DNA from: Branchiostoma floridae
Taxonomy: Eukaryota; Chordata; Leptocardii; Amphioxiformes; Branchiostomatidae
Reading direction: 5' to 3'
DNA length: 64,000 nt
NCBI RefSeq assembly: GCF_000003815.2
Contig: NC_049984.1
Span: forward strand, 12,333,186-12,397,185
The notes beneath the pieces were generated by a model, which had not been told where the DNA came from, did no database searches, and saw only the letters and a program-made list of their open reading frames with translations. Below, piece after piece: positions 59,401 to 64,000 of the stretch (position 1 is the first letter of the stretch; each line of letters begins with the position of its first letter). The position numbers were made by a program, and so were the translations under genes.

Positions 59401-62400
59401 AAAACATTGAAACAAAGTCACTTTTTTTTGTCATTTTTCTACATCACAAGTTGAGTCTACCTTGTTAAGCTGCACAGCAATATTCACAGTATATGAATGA
59501 GGCTTTGTTGTCGTTAGTCTGTGTAACACAAACTCTGCTATCCGGGCTGTAACTGGCCCCTCCCCAGCCAGCAATGTTGGGCAGGCCATATAGAAGTATG
59601 ATTAAATCAGGCTAAGTTGTCGGGAGAATACCTTAAAATCATTACCCAGCATGGCTTTAGTTGTCAGACATTTTGTCTTTTATCTTCTGCAGCTTGGGAG
59701 TTTATTTACTAAGAGACTTTACAGGGCATACTTTCACATTGTTTACCATGTTAGAAATGTTTCAAAAAATGGTGCAAATATGTTGAAAATTATTTGCAAA
59801 TGTCAATCTAAACGGAACATTCAAATATATGCATTTTGGCACCAAAATTTGTATTACATGTAAACAGCTTTTTTTTATATGTGAAAGCTTAGAAAGGAAT
59901 GGCCTGTAACATGTAATAAGTTGATAACATACTTCAGAGTTTTGTGCTGAGTTATAACTTATAAGTTATATAGCTTAGAGGGCTGTTCATTGCACAGATT
60001 TGTTTATAAATTAGTTTTAAACTTGTTTAGGCTCCCGGCCAGAGGGCCTCCAGTGGACCAGGTCAGCAGCAGAACCGGTCTGCACAACAGCAGGGTCAGC
60101 AGAGCCGCCAGAACCAGCCTCGCAACCAGCAGAACAACCAGAACCAAAACCAGAGAGGTAAGGCCACAGCATGTAACATATGCTACCTGTGATTTCTATC
60201 TATGGCTCTTACAGTATTCTGATATAAGGTATATTCACTGTCAATCAAACAAGGGCAACAAGACTAAGAGTGCATAATGGGGATGGAATAGCTGAAAGAT
60301 TGATCCCATAGCCATGCCCACCTCCATTAAGATGTGGAAATGCAAGATAAAAACAAATGAATGCCAATGTTTGACAGATACGTAGCCACTTTCTCATTGG
60401 CAGAACTGCTGAATGCTATGTTGTCATTGGTTGAACTGCTAATTGGGATGGTTAGGATTGGTCTATATCAGTAGTACATGTTGTTGTTAAATTGGCGCAT
60501 TGTGTATGGAGGACACCTCACCCCTGCACTAATGGTGGGAGCTTAACCACAACTTTTATCAACACCAGCACCCCTCCCCACGGCCGTCAGCGGTGGCCCC
60601 GCTGCCTTCCCCCACCAACAACCTACCCAGCATGCCGAACAGCGACAGCAGCACTTCCCAGGAGCCTCTGCCACTGTCCGGGAAAACAGGGAACCCTTCC
60701 GTGCGCCCGGGGCTCCACAGGGTAATGCTCCACTCCACCCACCCGGCCATGTGTGATCTCTAACAGCCATGCTGCTCTACTGATCCAACCGAGTGTGATT
60801 TGCTCCTGTTGTACAGGATACATTAGTTCTCCTCGCCTTTTGTCATTGCCATCTCTGGACTACTGCGTTCATAACAACGATCCATAAAACTCGAACCTGC
60901 CTGCCAATTCTCATACTGTAGGAAAATCTAACAAGTCACTCACTTGTCTTCATCTTGGTCTATCTCTGGACAGCTGCAATCCTGTAGCAACAACCCTCTA
61001 CAGCTTGCCTGCTTGTACATCTTGACCTCTATGTCCAATCACTGCTAATTGTCCTGCTGTAGAAACATTTAACCATTGCTTGTCCCCCTTTACCTCTGAA
61101 CAGCTGCATTCATGTAGCCACAACTCTAACTACAACTACAATCAGTATATTTTCCTACCTGCTGTACATGTTGTGTCCTTGTTATCAAATCGCTGCTAAT
61201 CCTTGTACATCGTAATCCTCGGAAATCTAACCAGTCGCTGGTCCCTCTTTTTGTCTTTGTGTGGGACCTTGTCTTGTAGTTGACTGTCTCTAGTGTGTTG
61301 GATGTTTCTCTTCACAACTGCAAGTATTGCTGTCTACTGATTTGTCAGTAGAATCTGTGTGTGCGTGAGGTGAAGCATAGATTCACCTTCCAGCCATGTA
61401 ATCAAAGTAGCATGGTTCCATCAATCAACCAGGATTCAACTTCATTGACAAGATGCTGTGTGTCAATTCTTATATATTATCTACATAATGATCTTGAAAT
61501 GGGCTCTCACTTTTCTGCATGCACGGAAGATTTCTTATGTACAATCCTAGGTTTGTCCGAAGTTTTTGACAATTGCTGGGATGAAATTTGTTTGAAGTTT
61601 ACAAGATGACATTGAATGAATTGGAGGATAGAAAAATATACACGACTAAGCCAGAAAATTAGAAACAAGATGTCAAACTTTTAACTGCAAAGCCCCAGTA
61701 TAACAACAGGAAAGAATATTCAAGACAGTGTTGATCACAATGACTGTTATTTTTGTTAATCTAAATTTGTTTACCCTGCCAGGTGCTCCGCAGCGTGGCC
61801 GTACACGTGGGAGGGGCGGCCCCCGAGGCGGCGGCCCCAGGCCACAATCCGGTCCAAACCAGAACAGACCTGGCAGCCAAAACAGACCGCGGGAGCCCAT
61901 CAAGTTCGACACGGATTTTGACTTTGAAAGTGCCAATGCTCAGTTTGACAAGGATGCCCTGTCCAAGGAAATGGAGGAAAAACTGAAAATAAGTAAGACA
62001 AAAAGTATGGTATGGTCACTCCTTCCTTCCTGGCATTTTCTGCATGCCTGGTTTATTTTCTTTCATTTTTCTCTGCTTTCTGTGAGAATTGTGGGAGCAT
62101 TTGTCAGTGTATATATTTGTGAAGTTAATCTTGTAAGGTCATTTTCAAATAAATGAAAATAGAGTAGCAGTGATATAAGTTTATGAAAAGTAAGTAGTAA
62201 AAACAATTGAGACGTGTGAAAGTGAAGCTTTTCATGGCAACTATTCCATTTCAAGGAAAGCCCTGAAAATCTCGAGGTTTTGAATGACTGTTTTTTTTTT
62301 CCTTTCTTCCATGTTTTATCTCTCCTGTCTAGACTTCTGATCTCTGAATTGCGATTTCATAGCAGTGATAGAATTGTCTCTGTGCAAGTTCCGCTAAATG

Positions 62401-63471
62401 TTAGGTATTGAGCCAACTTCAAGGATTTGAATTGCCTTGAATGAGCCATTTAAAGCCATGAAAGTAACACGTCGCTTGATTGTGCCAAACAGCTGACAAG
62501 GACAAGGTGGTGAACGGGACTACAGAGGAGAAAGAGAAGGACGTGAGCGACTCCGGGAACGAGACCCAGGTTAGCGAGCAGCAGCAAGAGGAGGAGGATG
62601 AGGAGATCTACTACGACAAGACAAAGTCCTTCTTCGACAACATCTCCTGTGAGGCATCAGAGAGGGGAAAGAAGAGGTACTAGGAAAGCCTCGTGTTTAC
62701 TTGGGTTATAGGATCAATAAGCCAATCCCATAGCCCTGTCAAAACATAGTTACAAAGCAAAAACATAATAATGCTGACACCTAGCCACTCTCTCATTGGT
62801 TGAACTGATACTTGCCATTCCCTCATTGGTTTAACTCCTAATTGTGATAGACAGTCAGGATCGATCTATAGTACAGCAAAGACTTGTGGGTGTAAAACAA
62901 AGTATTGGACCTGGTAAAATTTTGTTTGATGTATGAATTGTTGGAGATATAAGACAAGTGGTTTAGATTAGTAGATACAGATCAGTGAAATATAATCCGT
63001 ATTAACTGATAATGAAATGTTGTTAACTCATTTTACATTGTAGTTTTATTGTCTGATTTGGTAGTTTTTATTTTATGAGTTCAGAAAATTGACAGAGTAT
63101 TGTTGTTATAAAGTTCCAATTATTGCTTTGTTCCCATTTTTGAGCATGCCACTAATCCAGATATTTGTCCTCTCAGTGAAGGTATGTTGCCATCCTACAG
63201 CAGAATGTCGTGGCAGGAGGAGCGTTCTCTCAACCACGAGACATTCGGCGTAACCTCACGGAACTACCGTCGTGGGTACCGCAGTAGGGGCGGATATCGC
63301 GGAGGCTGGCGCGGCCGTGGCAGGGGACGTGGCGGCGGTGGTGGAGGAGGCAACAGAGGCGGCGGCCGGTCGTACGGAAACAGGAACAGAAACTCGCAGG
63401 GCTGGGTGGACTATGAGTTTGACTACGAGGCAGCAGGAATCAAGAAACCCCCGACAACAGCGTCATCATAA
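56479..63471 (+). CDS. LSM14: LSM14 (RAP55/Scd6 family) mRNP protein
   Basis: Complete coding sequence, 525 residues in 9 exons: 56479-56599, 57755-57921, 58621-58792, 59176-59324, 60031-60157, 60569-60721, 61783-61992, 62493-62676, 63177-63471. All phases agree. LSM14 proteins bind mRNA and the DDX6 helicase in P-bodies and repress translation. Domains in order: N-terminal LSm ([18 protein letters not shown] to FRGSDISDL, about 1-85), Gly/Pro- and Gln/Asn-rich linkers, an RGG stretch (about 301-314), FDF box ([14 protein letters not shown], 338-351), FFD box ([13 protein letters not shown], 406-418), TFG box ([10 protein letters not shown], 443-452) and a C-terminal RGG tract (about 460-495). 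Exon 6 is a phase 1-1 exon of 51 codons that could be skipped without a frameshift. It appears to be the single precursor of vertebrate LSM14A and LSM14B. Confidence 0.93.
58190..58570. repeat. Dispersed repeat with GGACCGG motifs in LSM14 intron 2
   Basis: GTGGACCGGATGTTGGACCG (near 58245) and TCGGAACCGGACCTGGACC (near 58535) are related motifs; CGGACCGGACCGATTTTT near 19100 resembles them. The structure and class are not clear. Confidence 0.35.
59515..59614. mobile_element. MITE, TAGTCTG/CAGGCTA ends
   Basis: TAGTCTGTGTAACACAAACTC at the left, then GATTAAATCAGGCTA at the right, matches the element at 3939-4032. The 9-mers outside, TGTTGTCGT and AGTTGTCGG, agree at 7 of 9 positions, consistent with an old target duplication. 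It is in an LSM14 intron. Confidence 0.7.
60296..60476 (+). repeat. Dispersed ~175-bp repeat, copy 2 of 3
   Basis: Contains GATCCCATAGCC, then TAGCCACTTTCTCATTGG, then TTGGTTGAACTGCTAATTG, shared with 42119-42290 and 62718-62876. It lies in the intron upstream of the exon 6 cassette. Confidence 0.6.
62718..62876 (+). repeat. Dispersed ~175-bp repeat, copy 3 of 3
   Basis: Contains AATCCCATAGCC, then TAGCCACTCTCTCATTGG, then TTGGTTTAACTCCTAATTG; same family as 42119 and 60296. It is in the last LSM14 intron. Confidence 0.6.
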
Positions 63472-64000
63472 CAGCAGGTAACAGCTCTACCAAATGCCTG
63501 TCCCTCCAGCTTTCTCATACTGAAAGGCTTTAACCCTGGTATGATTGTTTTGTCTACCTTGCAAAACCACCTTTAGGCATAAAACGGGACTGTAAGGTTT
63601 GATACTCAAACCAGGATGTACTCCTTCTCTTGAGTGTGATCTGTAACCTGCTTGAGGTATTCCTGATGTCACCGACAGGATCCGTAGTTTCCATCTGATA
63701 ACCTAACTGAAGCTAGGAACTTGTTATCACCTGAGTCAAGTGAGGAAATAGTGTGAACTGCCTTTCCCAAGAGCACATTGTTGGGGCCTGCTAGGAATTA
63801 ATTCAAACCCAGAACGTGTAGATTAATGACTCTAACCTTAAGACCACCGCTCCGTCATGTCCAACAGAATGTTGACGATTTGTTCTGACATCTTCCTTCC
63901 AGATAGCAAGTCATCAGCATCGTCATCTGTGGAACAGTTGACACCACCTTCAGGGACTTTGAGCAAGCAGCACCACCTACAAACTATTCAAGACTGGGAC
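63472..64000 (+). other. LSM14 3' flank, probable 3' UTR
   Basis: Follows the LSM14 stop codon. It contains a SINE (63702-63872) in opposite orientation. No polyadenylation signal is certain before the window ends, so the transcript may continue beyond it. Confidence 0.4.
63702..63872 (-). repeat. tRNA-derived SINE in the LSM14 3' flank
   Basis: On the minus strand a tRNA-like head (TGACGGAGCGGTGG, then TGGGTTTGAATT) is followed by a body with CTCTTGGGAAAGGCA and ATTTCCTCACTTGACTCAGG and an end with CTAGCTTCAG. This layout fits a tRNA-headed SINE. Confidence 0.6.

Noticed and set aside
1-64000. CRISPR arrays, operons, bacterial-type regulatory sites
   Set aside because: The window is animal nuclear DNA with spliced genes; the regular repeats are microsatellites, a TPR array and a minisatellite, none with the repeat-spacer pattern of CRISPR.

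Overview
The window looks like nuclear DNA of an invertebrate chordate, most likely a lancelet (Branchiostoma). This is an inference. It rests on animal genes with many short exons, protein sequences close to but clearly different from the vertebrate ones, 44-residue TPR units of a kind expanded in lancelets, and non-coding DNA dense in short inverted-repeat elements, LINE pieces and tRNA-derived SINEs. There is one run of 100 Ns (43909-44008).

Five protein-coding genes are well supported. From the left: the 5' end of RNF31/HOIP (minus, running off the left edge); a 19-kb accessory stretch (about 2.9-21.7 kb) with no confident complete gene; NEK11 (minus, 15 coding exons, 21714-35472); ASTE1 (plus, 7 exons, 36657-40849); TAF4 (minus, 12 exons, 44504-54499); and LSM14 (plus, 9 exons, 56479-63471). 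I rebuilt exon junctions by hand from GT/AG sites and reading phase. In the four complete genes every junction keeps phase and the lengths sum to whole codons: 708, 727, 1089 and 525 residues.

The genes form two head-to-head pairs: NEK11/ASTE1 with 1.2 kb between start codons, and TAF4/LSM14 with 2.0 kb. From memory of the human map, the orthologues are also divergent neighbours (NEK11/ASTE1 at 3q22, TAF4/LSM14B at 20q13.33). The gene products act in ubiquitin signalling (RNF31), checkpoint and DNA repair (NEK11, ASTE1), transcription initiation (TAF4) and mRNA storage or decay (LSM14).

The 3-21 kb stretch holds a decayed tandem array of TPR units with the same in-frame stop in each amplified copy, a promoter-like block with a tiny possible first exon, a 5'-truncated LINE, a dispersed repeat that can fold like a hammerhead ribozyme, and several MITEs. 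Six elements across the window share TAGYCT/TACCCT-type ends; three have exact or near-exact 9-bp target duplications. Introns hold further MITEs, SINEs, microsatellites, a pair of back-to-back palindromes, and exon-scale tandem duplications in TAF4.
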